Of a stretch of 64,000 nucleotides of DNA, positions 34,697 through 47,138 are shown one piece after another; position 1 is the stretch's first letter, and every line of letters starts with the position of its first letter. The stretch spans positions 116,759,023-116,823,022 of the forward strand of contig CM028382.1 of NCBI GenBank assembly GCA_013146195.2. Direction: 5' to 3'. This DNA comes from Codonopsis lanceolata. Taxonomy: Eukaryota > Streptophyta > Magnoliopsida > Asterales > Campanulaceae. Position numbers and translations under genes: made by a program. The notes beneath the pieces are model-generated. The model had not been told where the DNA came from. It saw only the letters and a list, made by a program, of their open reading frames with translations, and did not search any database.

Positions 34697-36767
34697 TCTC
34701 TCTTCTCATTAATATCTTTCTCTATCTTTGTAAATTTCTCTCTCGTCTCCTCATTAATACTCCCCTACCCCTTCCCACTCTCTACCGTCACCTCAGTTTG
34801 AATCCCCCCAAACCTATCATTTCTCATATAACTCTCTTTCATCTTATTCAATTCTTCAATCCTCTCTCTCTCATCTCCTCACTTTGAATAATACACAATA
34901 ATCACTTTTTTTATTTTTGCCTATTTTAATTTAATATCAAAGTTGCTCTTCATTTCTCTCCATCAAAACACCCAACAATGGACTCATTCCTCCACACACA
35001 CAAAAAACAACAACAAACCCACATTCCCAACCACCGATTCCAAGAAGCACCACCCAAAATCATCAAACTTCGACCTCAAACCTAGTTGTGATTCAACGCG
35101 AAAGATACAGGAAATACGGCAACGCATGAGGTACGATGCTGAAAATTTGGGCATTTGAAGCGGTATGATGCTGAAAATTGGGCGTTGCAAGCGATACTTG
35201 CAGAAAATTGGGTGTCGTAAGTTCCTAAATAATGAAAAAGGACTTGTAAGTTGCAACAACGCCGACAATTTAGGCATCGTAAGGTGTTCTTCTTTTTCAA
35301 AACTGTAATTCTCATGGAAGGTACTCTCATCGTTAACATTGGTGTCGTTGTTCATATCCTCCTTCCGTGTCGTTTTGTATTCATTGATTTCTTTTGTTGA
35401 TTCTAGTACATGGTTTTAGTTTATCAATTACTTAAAAAAGGGTAACCCACTCAATATAATAAAATGTCTGGTACTTAATGTTATATTATGTCTGGTTTAG
35501 GAATTAGGAATCATGTCAGATGGGCTCTATTGAGCATTGTTATTAAGTATTTTTATAGATGAAGAATCAGAAAAATTATTGTGCGCGAAATGACATACAC
35601 AATATGATGATCACGCTACATGTAAGGAGTAAAAGATGGTCGGATGAGGAGGAACATTTTAAGAAAAAAATAATAAAAAATGATTTATGCGATTGAATAA
35701 AACAATAGGGCAGTGGAATTATTCCTTTTTATTATACCAGTGGGAATTTTTTATTATGCATTTAAAGGTTTTTAAAATTGTTGGCCAATAAAGCGATTAA
35801 GTAGATACATTTAAACGATTAATAAAATCAAAACTCACAAAGATAAATAAGCTGAGTAGTGAGTAGTTGACTAGTTGAGATGTTGGTCATGATTCAAAGA
35901 AATGATATCGTGAGTTGATGTTGTAATATTATTACAAGTTTTATGTTAAAGTGATTAGATTAAATGTATTTAAATTATTATATCATTATATCAAATATGT
36001 TTTTTTTCTATATAATGACGTGTATATATTTCAAGTCATTACGGACATATGCTAAATTTGGTAGTAATATTAGAAGCATTGGCATAATCTTTGATTCTCT
36101 CCTTGCCTTTTAGCAGTCACTTCACAGGAATAATTTTATATTGTGGAAAAATCAGAAGAATCATACTCGCAGTCGCATATTAATGATCAAACATTCTGGC
36201 TGAAAGAAAAAGAAAAATTGATGTCAGACTCACTCAGATGAGGGTTTTCAATTTTCATGATAAAGCGGACCTTTTGATTAATGAGACGCTATGATTTATT
36301 GGGAAAACCCTGGAAATGTGCGTCCATTACATAACCCCGAATATTACCTCAAAAGTACAAAAACGTGTAAAATAAATTATGGTACTCGTTCCTTTCATAA
36401 TCATAAAATATTTAAAAGGAAATGTTCCTCACATTTATAAACTAGTAATACAAATTCCATCCATGTGGAGTATGTGCATATATTTTTGAACTACTATCAT
36501 CAACTAATCCAATGATTTGGTTCACTAACTTAGACGTCCCATGTTTGACCTTCTCAACCAAAAATTAAACCTACATTCAATCTGGTAGACCAAAACAAAC
36601 AACAACTTGCCATGTGTGGATTTGTCAAGTAGCTCTTTTTCTGTATCCGTTCAAGTCAAAGAGTTCATATTTCAAAAATATAATTATTAAGAGATACTAG
36701 CTATATGACTAGCATTAATATTGATCATAATTACAATAATCTTTAACCATAATCAATACGAAAAATA
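34697..36767. other. Gene-free duplicated block, second copy
   Basis: Matches 11105-12470 and then 15003-15848, without the Helitron, whose empty site is GCTAAATTTG at 36051-36060. It also lacks the 134-bp stretch present in the first copy (single TTAATGAG near 36278). No coding sequence was recognised. Confidence 0.75.
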
Positions 36768-38036
36768 GTTAATTTTGTCACTGTATTATTTTTCGAGCAA
36801 AATTGTCATTTACGTTTAAAGATATATGTAATTTCGCCACTATCCCTAACTGTCATCCAATTTTAACGGAATTAATTTAAGTTGTCTCCCCTAAAGTTTT
36901 TTAAAATGTTGAAAGATCATTAATGATTGTTGATGTTAAAAAGTAGATTGTTTTTTTGGTTCTTAAATTTTAAGGGGGTCCTTTTTTTTTTTTTTGTTGC
37001 TTTAAGGGTTAAAAAAGATACTATTTTATAAACAAAAAATAAAAGAATGAATGAAATATAAAAATACAAATAATAATAAATAATATATTGTTTGAATAAA
37101 AAATAAGAGAAAAATATTTAAATTAATTAATATATACATTTTGTTTTAATGGATCATATAATAATAATAAAACATAATAAGTTTAAAGGAAATCTAATCG
37201 ATTAATAAATTTTGACAAAAATTAATTCATTAAATCTAGTTATTAACACTCATTCATTGAATATAATTTAATTCGTAAAGAAAATTGATTTTAATTATAA
37301 TGTATTAATGTTAAAAAAAACGTTTTAATTCAACCTATAACAACCACCATGAAAATTGTGATGTGTTAATTTTATTTTTTTGAATAATACTCTTTTTAAT
37401 GTTATTTGATGATTTATGTCTTATATGTTTTACTTAATAATTATTTAATAGTTTATTAAATATTTTTTAATAATTTATTAAAAATAATTTATTAATTTAT
37501 TTGTAATAATTATTAAGTAATCTTTTAATAATTTAGTAAATAATTTATTAATAAAAAGGATAACCACAACATGTGATGATCCCAACCATTAAATATTTTA
37601 AAACGATTTAATCTCGGTCGGTAAAACTTTTGTCAATTGTAAGTGAGCTACTAAGCGCTAATGTATTATTAATATTCTTCTCTTATTTTTTATTTAGGCA
37701 AAATATATATTTTCTTCTTCTTTGCATTTTTATGTTTCATTCATTTGTTCTTTTTTTTTTGGTTCATAAAACATATTTTTTAAACCTCTAAAAGAAAAAA
37801 AAACGTTGATAATTTAAGAACCATAAATCATTTAATTTTTAAATTCAACTATCATTAAGCATCTTTCTACATTTTAAAAAACCTTAGGGAAGGCAACTGA
37901 AATTAATTCCGTTAAAAAAATAGATGATAATGGGGAAATTGAATCTTTCTTTTCAAGTACGATGACAATTTAGCTCGAAAAAAATAGTACAGTGACATAA
38001 TGTAACAATTTGTCAAAGTATAATGGCAAAATTAAC
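36768..38036. mobile_element. Long-TIR DNA transposon (MULE-like MITE), second copy
   Basis: The left arm begins GTTAATTTTGTCACTGTA and the right arm ends with the inverted match CAAAATTAAC at 38036. The right arm is more complete than in the first copy, extending the inverted repeat by about 45 bp (…TGTCAAAGTATAATGG). The total is 1269 bp with an AT-rich, non-coding middle. Presence in both copies dates it before the duplication. Confidence 0.65.
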
Positions 38037-39015
38037 ATTTTTTTGCAATCAATATTTTTTTAATGTTGAGTATTGAATACTACCAGAAAATCGCGGGATG
38101 TGTCGAATGATACATGGTTTGAGAACATGTCAACTAATAACACATACAAGGTCCAACATCGAAGAAAGCAAATTGCTTCCACCAAGATCGAACCCACGCA
38201 AATCTTAGGTCTCCTTTTACCAATGCCCAAAGGGACATTTTTGCAATCAATATGTTATTATTAAAAATGGATGGTAAAGTTGAAATGCTATAAAGATTTT
38301 AAACATAAATTTTTAAGTTAATTATTAAAGTGAAACATTCTAAAATATTACGATGAACTCTTTAGTTGGAACGAATGAAATAATTAACATGTATTTATAT
38401 CAAATCAATATAGTTGCATAATTTCTTCACAAATACTTCCTCCGTTATTACACTTTTGTTTTTTGTCGGTTTCAAAAAAAATTGTCATGTATAGAAACTT
38501 TGCGTTTTAAAACACTTTTCTTATATTACCCTTACATTCTCTTTCAGCTTTTAATCATAATCTATGCACAAGGGCTAAAGAAACTACATATTATATAAAT
38601 ATTTATAATAGAGTCAATTAGTTTTTATTAATCTGTGTCCCCAATCAAACGTGACACAAATTTATGAACAAAAGGAACAATAATATATACAATATAGCCC
38701 GCTTCGCACGTGTGCAATTAACTAAAGTTAACTATTGACTTTGATTTAATCATCTTTTAAACTTTTAAAAGTTTTGACGGTGAGGATGTTAATTTCACAT
38801 TCATATGTGTGAAGTACTTATCCCTCTTTTATCTCTCTCAATTACACAAATTATAAATAGAAAAATAAAAATTTATAATTAAAATGCTAATATCTTAAGC
38901 ATATGTTATGCGTATCTTAAGCAAAGACACAAAAACGATAGTAGTAAAAGATTTAGCATAGTTATTGGATTCAGGATGAACTGATGGGCCATTCTCCAAA
39001 CCGTTTCATTGTTTT
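38037..39015. other. Gene-free duplicated flank, second copy
   Basis: About 300 bp after the long-TIR element (38037-38335) has no counterpart in the first copy; AATTAACAT occurs near both edges of the missing stretch. The remainder matches 17102-17790. No gene was recognised. Confidence 0.55.
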
Positions 39016-39203
39016 TGAAGCGTTTGATTTCACTTATGGTAAGATAAGTCACAAGTCATATACAAATCACTTAAAACACATGTAAGGCTAGTGCTTAATT
39101 CTATTTTTTAAAAACATGTGAGTCATCTTCTTTATTGAAATTTTATATATCCCAAAATTACCCTTCTTAATAATAATAAAAAAACAAAAAGTAATAATAA
39201 TTA

Positions 39204-39240
<37 letters not shown>

Positions 39241-39605
39241 GAATAATAATAAAAGGAATTATAATAATATGAATAATGATAATTATTATAATAAAAATAA
39301 AAATAATAAATATAGTATTAATAATGATAAATATAATAATAATTATTATTAATACTAATAATTAATAATAATATTATTATTAGTATAAGTAATATTAAAA
39401 TAAATATTATAATAATAAAATCAATAATAATAGTAATAATATAAATAATAATATAAATAATATTATTAATATAATAAAATAAATACTTAAATTAACAAGT
39501 AATAATAATAATAAAATTAATATTAATGTTAATAAAATAATAATAATAAATGCAATAATAATGATAATAATAATAGTAATAATTAATAACAGTGATAAAA
39601 TTTGT

Positions 39606-39669
<64 letters not shown>

Positions 39670-39905
39670 TAAATCACATTTTGTGATGATACTATTTTAG
39701 TTTTTATATTTGATTTCAACACTATTTCAACTTATTAATCAAACACACATACATTAACTTATGAAAGCTAATCAGCACTTTTAAAAAGCTAAATTAAACA
39801 TCACCAGTTATTAGTCATCAGTCATAAGTTATAAGTAATAAGTTATTAATCATAAGTAATAAGTCATCAGCACATATCAATAAGCTAAATCAAACGGGTC
39901 CTAAA
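39016..39905. mobile_element. MITE with expanded TTA/TAA arrays, second copy only
   Basis: The left end …AGCGTTTGATTTCAC (from 39019) and the right end …AAATCAAACGGGTCC (to about 39901) are inverted and share CGTTTGATTT. Between them lie long imperfect trinucleotide tracts: (TTA)n at about 39206-39240, (TAA)n of about 20 units at 39607-39668, and degenerate TAA-rich DNA between. The first copy lacks this block. The ends resemble hAT-type MITEs. The poly-isoleucine frame antisense to it is an artefact of the repeat. Confidence 0.55.
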
Positions 39906-40443
39906 TAACCATTTCAATAACAAATTGAGAATGCTATAAATTCAGCTTTTAATTTAGTTGAGGACCTACGGGCAAACTGATTCATACACCATTTAATTTT
40001 CCGGTGAATTAAAAAAGAAACTAAGCCTCTTAATGATGATTCTTGAGAGCTGCAAGACCCACCTGAACTGACAAAATGGGAGCATTACTATCATACTATG
40101 AGATCTAAAGGTGTAAACAATTTGGTTTAGTTCGTTACATGTTTATCCGTTATTTTTAAAAATCGAATCAAACTAAATGATCATCAGTTGGTTTGTTGGG
40201 TTTGGTTTTACGGTTACAATTATTTTTTATTAATTAAATAATTTTTGTTACACTATTAAACAAATACTCTCTTTCTTTCTTTTTTTGAAACAGGGGCGGC
40301 ACCCTGCTAGATTATATTTAAAAAAAAAAAAAAGAATTACAAACTTGAGGGGGACAATCAGTCTTGCCCTTATATATGGGAGGACAGGGGAGCCAAGCCT
40401 CGAAAAAGAAATACAATAAAGAGCTCCAAAAAGGAAGACCAAA

Positions 40444-41629
40444 CTAAGAGATGCGCACATATGGAGTACTATTTCTATCAAGGTTGATGAGATCACGAAT
40501 ATGGGGAAGAAGAGCAGAAATAGAAGTATAAGTGGAGTCACATTCTATGTCAGCCACCAAATTGGCCAAAGCATCAGCAACCAAATTAGCCTCTCTGAAA
40601 ATGTGGTGGAAGGTGAAATCCATCTCAAGAGAAAGGGCATGAATTTTGCACAACAAATAGATGTTATTCCAAGGAGGCCTGGAGATACCATTAATGCAAT
40701 CCAGAAGACTAAACGAATCGTTCTCAATAAAAGCCCGAATATAGCCATTGCTACGAAGCCAAGAGAGGCCTTAAATGAGAGCTTGGCATTTAGCTCTAAA
40801 ACTGGTAGAGAAGCCATAGCATGAAGAGAAGGCAAAAATCAGATCTCTGTTACTATTACGAGCTATTCCACCCCCAAAACTCTAACCCAGATTTCCTCGA
40901 CAAGCACCATCCGTGTTAAGTTTGATTGAATCGGCATCTGGTTTAGTCCAAGAGACAATCTGAATAGTTTTGATTTTTGTGCAACCAACACGACTAGAGA
41001 AAATAGAACCCCAATCAGACATATCATGCAAAACCGAAAGCCGAAATAATGGAAAAAATTGAGTACTTAATCCGATCAACTATAACTTTGGCGGAGCATC
41101 TGATACCATCATGAAGGGCTGTATTTCTGAATTTCCAAAGCTCCCATAAAATGACTGAAGGGGTGATGTGGTGAAGAGAAGAGTGAACTTTCGAATACCA
41201 CCAAGCCATGCATCTAATATTAATCACAGAACTGGAGCACTGAACTGCCCCAAGAGTGTTAAACTCAGACCAAACCTGATGCGCAGTAGGACTAGTCAGG
41301 AACACATGGGAATACGTTTCCAACTGACCCATGGGGCAGCAAGAACAACGGGAGGCAATCTGGATTCCTTTCGTGATGATACTTTCATCAATAGAAAGTT
41401 TACGCTGCCATAAACGCCACATAAAACAGCCTATATGCCGTGGGAGCTTCTTGTGCCAAATAAAATTAGCCGAGTAAATGAGCGGCCCTTTATGACGAAT
41501 CAAATTCCATGCAGAAGATAAGGAGAAATTGCCCCTAGGCATAAGACTCCAGCAAGCTATGTCGGGGCTGTCAGATAAAGTAATGCCATGACTCTCAGTT
41601 AAATCAGAAGTAGCAGCACCAAGCACCAA
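40444..41629 (-). pseudogene. LINE zinc-finger RT domain and broken RNase H, second copy
   Basis: The 201-residue frame 41024-41629 has LSSAWNLIRHKG, WHKKLPRHIGCFMWRLWQRK and CSCCPMGQLETYSHVF, a zf-RVT domain typical of plant LINE ORF2. The RNase H follows in other frames: NTDGACRGN at the end of 40882-41079 (then a stop), FKASLGF-region frame shifts, and HHIFREANLVADALANL at 40444-40656. The corresponding domain is intact in the first copy. Confidence 0.8.
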
Positions 41630-44525
41630 TCGGGCATTGTCAACAAGATGGTTGGAACTATCAAATAAGTTTCGAACTTGAGGAAAAGATTGCGAAGAAG
41701 GCTAAGCAAGACTGCCATTAGGCGGCCAATATTCAACCCACGTCGAGCAATTTCCTTTCCCTATAATCCATTTAATAAAGGGGTCAACATCAGATCTAAC
41801 CGCACACATTCTCCTCCAAGTGTAGGAGCCCCATCCAGAAGCGAGAGAGGGATGAGACAGCGAGCAATATTTGCACTTTATAAATTGCGCCCACAGGCTG
41901 TTGTCAGATCGAAAACACCACCATAAGTTCACAGAAAATGCCTTGATCACATCAGAAATTGAACGAATGCCAACGCCGCCTTCAGTGATAGGTCTACAAC
42001 AGTTATGCCACGCAATCCAGTGGGCTTTAGCTTTTCCTTCAATAGAGCCCCAGAAAAAGTTAGAAAGAATTTTGTTAATGTGATTGATAACTGCAGAAGG
42101 GGGATCAAGGACCGCAATCTGATACATAATAATATAATGTATCACCGAATTGATAAAGGTGATTTTACCCGCTTGATTGAGGAAACATCCAAACCACGAG
42201 TTAATCTTAACCCGAAGTTTCCCAATGAGATGGTCAAAAAGAGCACGTTTTTTACGACCTTCGAATAAAGGACAGCCTAAGTACGTAGCATGCAGATTTT
42301 TTGGTTGAAACCCAAATGACGTTTGATCATTGCAATTATGGAAGAAGAAGTCTGTCTGGAAATCATAAAACAACTCTTACCATAATTAATCAGTTGGCCA
42401 GAACATCTTTCATAAGAGGTAAGAAGATTACGGTGCTTCACAAGAGAGTGCTTATGACCATTACAAAATATAACAACATCATCGGCAAAAGCTATGTGCG
42501 AAATAATCGGGCAGCCACTAGAGATCGAGAAAGCATAATGAGGATTAGCCCTTTGTAACTCAATAAGGCCACGACTGAGCACTTCAGTAGCAATGATAAA
42601 TAAGCTAGGGGATAAAGGATCCCCTTGCCGCAGCCCACGAGTAGAATGAAAAAATCTAGTCGAGGAACCATTAATCAACATAGAAAACCAATTATTAGAG
42701 ACAGTTCTCCAAACCATGTCAATGAAAGTTTCGCTGAACCCAAAATTGCGAAGAACTTTGATCAAGAAGAGCCACGAAACTCTATCAAAAGCTTTGGCCA
42801 TATCCAATTTAATAACAACATTGGCGCCATTGATCTTCTTAGGAAGATTATGAGTTAATTCATGCACGAGCAGTAAATTATCTTGAATGATAAAAGCACT
42901 TTGGTTTTCCGATATGATAAAAAGGAGGGTGGGAGCTACACGGGCAAAAATCAGCTTGGTAATTACTTTGTTACAGAAATTACAGAGACTAATAGGTCTG
43001 AGATCTTTAAAGGAGTCAATATTATTAGACTTCGGAATGGTGACTAAGAGAGTGCTGGTCCATGATTTCGACATCTCAAAACCAGAAAAAAAAACCTCGG
43101 TAATAGCCATATGGAGGTCTTCAGCAATGATGTCCCAATAGGAAGTATAAAATTTACTAGAAAAACCATCTGTTCCTGCCGCACTATCGCCACAAAGATC
43201 AAAGACAACCTTCTTAATCTCATCAAGAGAAGGAAGGGCAGTGAGAAGCTCATTCTGGGCAGGAGAAACAATGGAAGGAATGACCGAAAGCAAGTCGTCA
43301 TCATAAGTAGCACAATGAAGTTGTTGTAGAATTCAATGGCTGCCTTTCTAATATCATCCTCAGTACTGACCATGTTATCATGAATATCATTGATTTTATG
43401 AATAAAGAGCTTGTTACGAGTTTGCTTAACCGAAGAGTGAAACAATTTTGTATTGCCATCTCCCTCTTTGAGCCACCTTAAATAAGATTTTTGACGCCAA
43501 TAATTTTCTTCCACCTTAAGTTTATGTTGAAGATTGGCCTTGGCCAATTGGAGAGCTTCTCGATTAGGACTGTTGTTATCCGCTTCGTATGAAATCTCCT
43601 TAGCAAGAACATCATCTTCCGCTGTTTTAATAGCCTGAAAGATGTTACCAAAAGTAGACTTGTTCCAAGATTTTAAAGCACGACGCACTTCTTTTAATTT
43701 ATTGGCAAATTTAACCATAGGCCTACCTCCCATATTAATTTTCGAAGCTCCCTCAACGACTGCAAGAAAGGAATGATGAGAGGTCCAAATGTTAAGAAAC
43801 TGAAAGTTATAAGGACGAGGAAGCGTGGAAGAGTTAATATCAATGAGTAAATGAGAGTGATTAGAACAAGTTCTGTTGAGGTGTTCGACCCGAGTAGTAG
43901 AAAACTTGGAAGACCAAGCCAAGTTGCTCACAACTCGATCTAACCTTTGAAAAATGGTAGCTCTGACATCCCTATTGTTGCACCATGTAAATTGGCTCCC
44001 AAGAAAACCCAAATCGGACAGCCCAACAACATTTAAACAGGCTTGAAATTCATGCACCCCTTGTCTGTCCCAGCTCGAACCACCTAATTTTTCTTGAGAG
44101 GTCAAAATAATGTTGAAGTCACCAACCACCATCCATGGGGAATTAATGAATGCAGTGCCTAAATCGATTAAGTCATGCCAAAGGACCTAGCGCTCAGATG
44201 AAGAACATTTAACATAGATAGACGAAAAATAAACAGATTGATCCCAAGTGTAATGCCTGATATTAAGAGTGAGATGTTGGGCAGTGTCATAAATAACATT
44301 GCAGGTGAAAGCAGATTTGGCTAGGATCCAGATGGTATTAGTAGCGTTATGAAAATAAAAACGAAATTTAAGTTTCCTAGCTATAAAAGGAAGTTGTGAC
44401 TTATCAATCATAGGTTCACAAATCGAAAGAAGCGAACAATGATGAAGAGAAACCAACTTTTTAAGACGGAGACCGTGGTATCATTACCAACCCCACGAAT
44501 ATTCCAGAAGAGAGTCTTAAACGTC
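41630..44525 (-). pseudogene. LINE ORF2 endonuclease and reverse transcriptase, second copy
   Basis: ORF2 starts near 44525 (LFWNIRGVGND) and carries the apurinic-type endonuclease motifs CEPMI and MVVGDFNIILTSQ. The usual SDH motif reads SNHSHLL, as also in the first copy (SNHSPFL). The RT is in a 338-residue frame (42277-43293) with LVTIPKSNNID, RPISLCNFCNKVITKLI, VIKLDMAKAFDRVSW, GLRQGDPLSPSLFI and IAFADDVVIFCNGH, so all core RT boxes including the FADD catalytic pair are intact. The next frame (41702-42373) covers the thumb and connection. Frame breaks between 43044-43300 and near 44140-44187 prevent one polypeptide. Confidence 0.85.
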
Positions 44526-45950
44526 ATTGGAAACTATAGAGTTAGAACCCATGTGGACCTTAGCTTGTAATTGTGATCGGGTAGTTCTGTCCGTAGCAGG
44601 AATAATTGGTGGCTTTCCTTTTCTTTTCCTTTGGTTTAAAGAATCCATATTGAGGGAATCAAGATGGGAAATATTATTTTTCGGATCTTCGTCTTCAAAA
44701 TCTTGTAGCACCACAAAACGATTGGGGGATATAATCTGGGCAGTTGGTTGGGAATTCTCTTCATGTTCATCATCAAGAAGCTCATTGATAACAGTCTCAT
44801 TATTAGTGGCACACTTCATATCTGTTGGGGCTTGGGCCGACACCTCAAACGTCTATTTACTAGAGGTGTTGTTGTCCTCAACATTGATAGGGTTAATAGG
44901 AACTGGAATAGGATTGTGAACATCATCCTTATTCACGTGTGAAGTAGGGATTACATCCCCATGGACCTGCTCCTGGGCAATGGAAGTAGAAGGCACGGAT
45001 GTAGAATTTTTATGAGTACTAGCAATATTGGCAGCAGTATTAGTTTGAGTTACCGGATTAGATTTGATAACAACAATTTCTTTTGGCTTCCAAGCCGTCT
45101 TGATATTTGTGGTTCCAGTAGTTTTGGCAGGAATAGCAGCATCAGTTTCTTCCAGATTGTCTGTAGTTTCTTTAGACGAATTCTTGAGAAATAGTTTACA
45201 AGAGTCTTCATTATGGCCTTGACGGTGACAAAAAATGCAATATTGTGGAAGCCGTTCCGCCTCAATTGGTTGCCAAAACCCTTCCAAGATTCCACTGTCA
45301 ATCCAAATACGACTAGGAATAGGTTTAGTTAGATTTACTTCAATGCATATCCTAGAAACACTAGGCCTAGTTAAGTTTGCACTAGGAGAATCAATAAGCA
45401 AATGAGTACCAATCATGCTAGCAATGGAAAAAAGAGCTTGCTTATTGAACAAGTAAATGGGAAGAGTGGGGAGAGAAAACCAAACCGGGACTATGGGGCT
45501 TTCAATTTCAGGCCTGGAAATCTGGAGTCCATTTAAACACACGCATAGGGAATGCTCCCACATACCATTGATCTTTAATCCATAGGCGTTGAAAATTAGC
45601 TTCATGGTTCATTTGAATAAGCACGTGTTTATGATCTAGATGACCAAGAGTAACGGCCGCCTTTAGACCAAAAGTAAGGAATTCTTTTTGCATAGTTTCC
45701 ATGGAAGGCCGGCCATGGGAAAACTTGCCAACTAGAGGTAAATGGAACGGTTTGGAGAAGGCAGAAACTATGTCAGGAGTAAGGCGAAGAGTGGGTTCAC
45801 CTTTATAGGAAGATGGCGGAATAAGTTGTACAGATTTAGCGGTGAAAGAGGAGGCTGTAGAAAATAAGGAAGCAAAAGATTTCTTAGCAAAAGGGGAAGG
45901 TGGTGCCGGGGGGGGGGATTTGACATGGCGGCAGCCATGACACTGCCGAA
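44517..45950 (-). pseudogene. LINE ORF1 (RNA-binding protein), second copy
   Basis: The likely start is MAAAMSNPPP at about 45946, right before a run of ten C on the minus strand where the frame shifts. The next part (LVGKFSHGRPSMETMQKEFL, then KAAVTLGHLDHKHVLIQMNH and IKDQWYVGAF) and the 250-residue frame 44853-45605 (VWFSLPTLPIYLFNKQALF, then RICIEVNLTKPIPSRIWID) form a DUF4283-type domain. YCIFCHRQGHNEDSC (C-x2-C-x4-H-x4-C) is a zinc knuckle. The C-terminal tail is polar and low in complexity. ORF1 proteins bind LINE RNA. Confidence 0.8.
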
Positions 45951-46027
45951 AGGGAACCAGCCGTCAGAAGCTTAGAGAGAAAATTCTAGAGAGAGAAAAT
46001 TTTTCCTAGCCTATTAAACAAATACTC

Positions 46028-47138
46028 GTAATATTGATAAATCTAACATTAAAATTGATGCAAATGAGATGTGTAATTGCTAATTAATATCAAATATTAC
46101 AAAGTAAGGCATTAAAATCATAAGAAAATAAACACAACATTAATATAATTTATATATAACTAGTTTTTACTCTTGTTCCGACATATATCTTTTCAACTAA
46201 AAAAAACATAAGCAAAATAAAAGAGGAAAAACAAATTTAAAATAATAAATTAAAGAAAAAAATGTTAAGTTGAAATATATCATGAGGCATTTTTTGAATT
46301 GTTAAATTTAACATTTTTCAAGTATATTTGTAGTATTTAACTTTGTATTTCGAACATGTATTATTTTTCAACTCAGACACATGAGGTAATTTTTTGAATT
46401 GTTTTTTGGTTTGAATTTTTTTGTATTTGGTTCAAATATGAACCACACATTATTTTTACCTCGTACATTTATCTTTTTCAATTAAACTACATATAAATAT
46501 ATGTATACACACACAAACACACATTTACCTTTCATTAAGCAAACAAAACAAATCAACATTAAAAAAAAATCTAAAGATAATTAAAAATTTAATACTTAGT
46601 GGAAATCATAGCTTTTATCAATCAAACACAACTGCACATGGGTTGCATTCCCACAATTGCATACTCGAATCAAATGCTCGAGGCTGAGGAATCCTTGGTG
46701 AAGTGGTAATTACATATGCAACACTCTCCTTACACCATACCCATGAGAAGCTTTTTTCTTGAGTAAACTTGTAGTATAGTATTATCATCCTCAATTAAAG
46801 ATTTGGCAGTGTCCTAACATAAAAAAAGGAATAAGTCAATATGAAATATTAAAATTGACACAATCCTAAAACACATGGTATATAAAAACCAAAAGAGGAA
46901 CATCATTGGGAACTATTCTCGTTATCTACAAAAAGAGTCGTTGCTAAGCAACACAAGTAACAAATGGAAAATGATTAACACAGGACAAAAGAAAAACTCA
47001 AACGTAATTACTTTGCTACTAATATTGTCTTTTCATTATCATTCATATCAATCCAGATTAGTTCAGTTGAATCATAAAAACTGCAAACCGAATCAAACTG
47101 ACTAATTTTTAAAAAATTTAAATTGAGACATAATCATC
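46028..47138. other. Gene-free AT-rich spacer
   Basis: No domain-bearing frame, LTR or inverted repeat was recognised between the LINE and the copia fragments. Confidence 0.6.

Larger units (their letters stand above)
40254..46027 (-). mobile_element. Full-length L1-type LINE with 16-bp TSD
   Basis: TATTAAACAAATACTC occurs at 40254-40269 and again at 46012-46027 and bounds a 5742-bp body (40270-46011). Such long, unequal-sequence-free target duplications are made by target-primed reverse transcription. On the minus strand, the body runs from a short 5' leader through ORF1 (DUF4283-type domain plus CCHC knuckle), ORF2 (endonuclease, RT, zinc-finger RT domain, RNase H), and a 3' end followed by an A-rich tail (T-rich at 40270-40290). 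It is full length but carries several frame breaks. Confidence 0.9.

Noticed and set aside
39492..39722. Minus-strand frame rich in isoleucine and tyrosine
   Set aside because: It is the translation of TAA/TTA microsatellite DNA and has no protein character.
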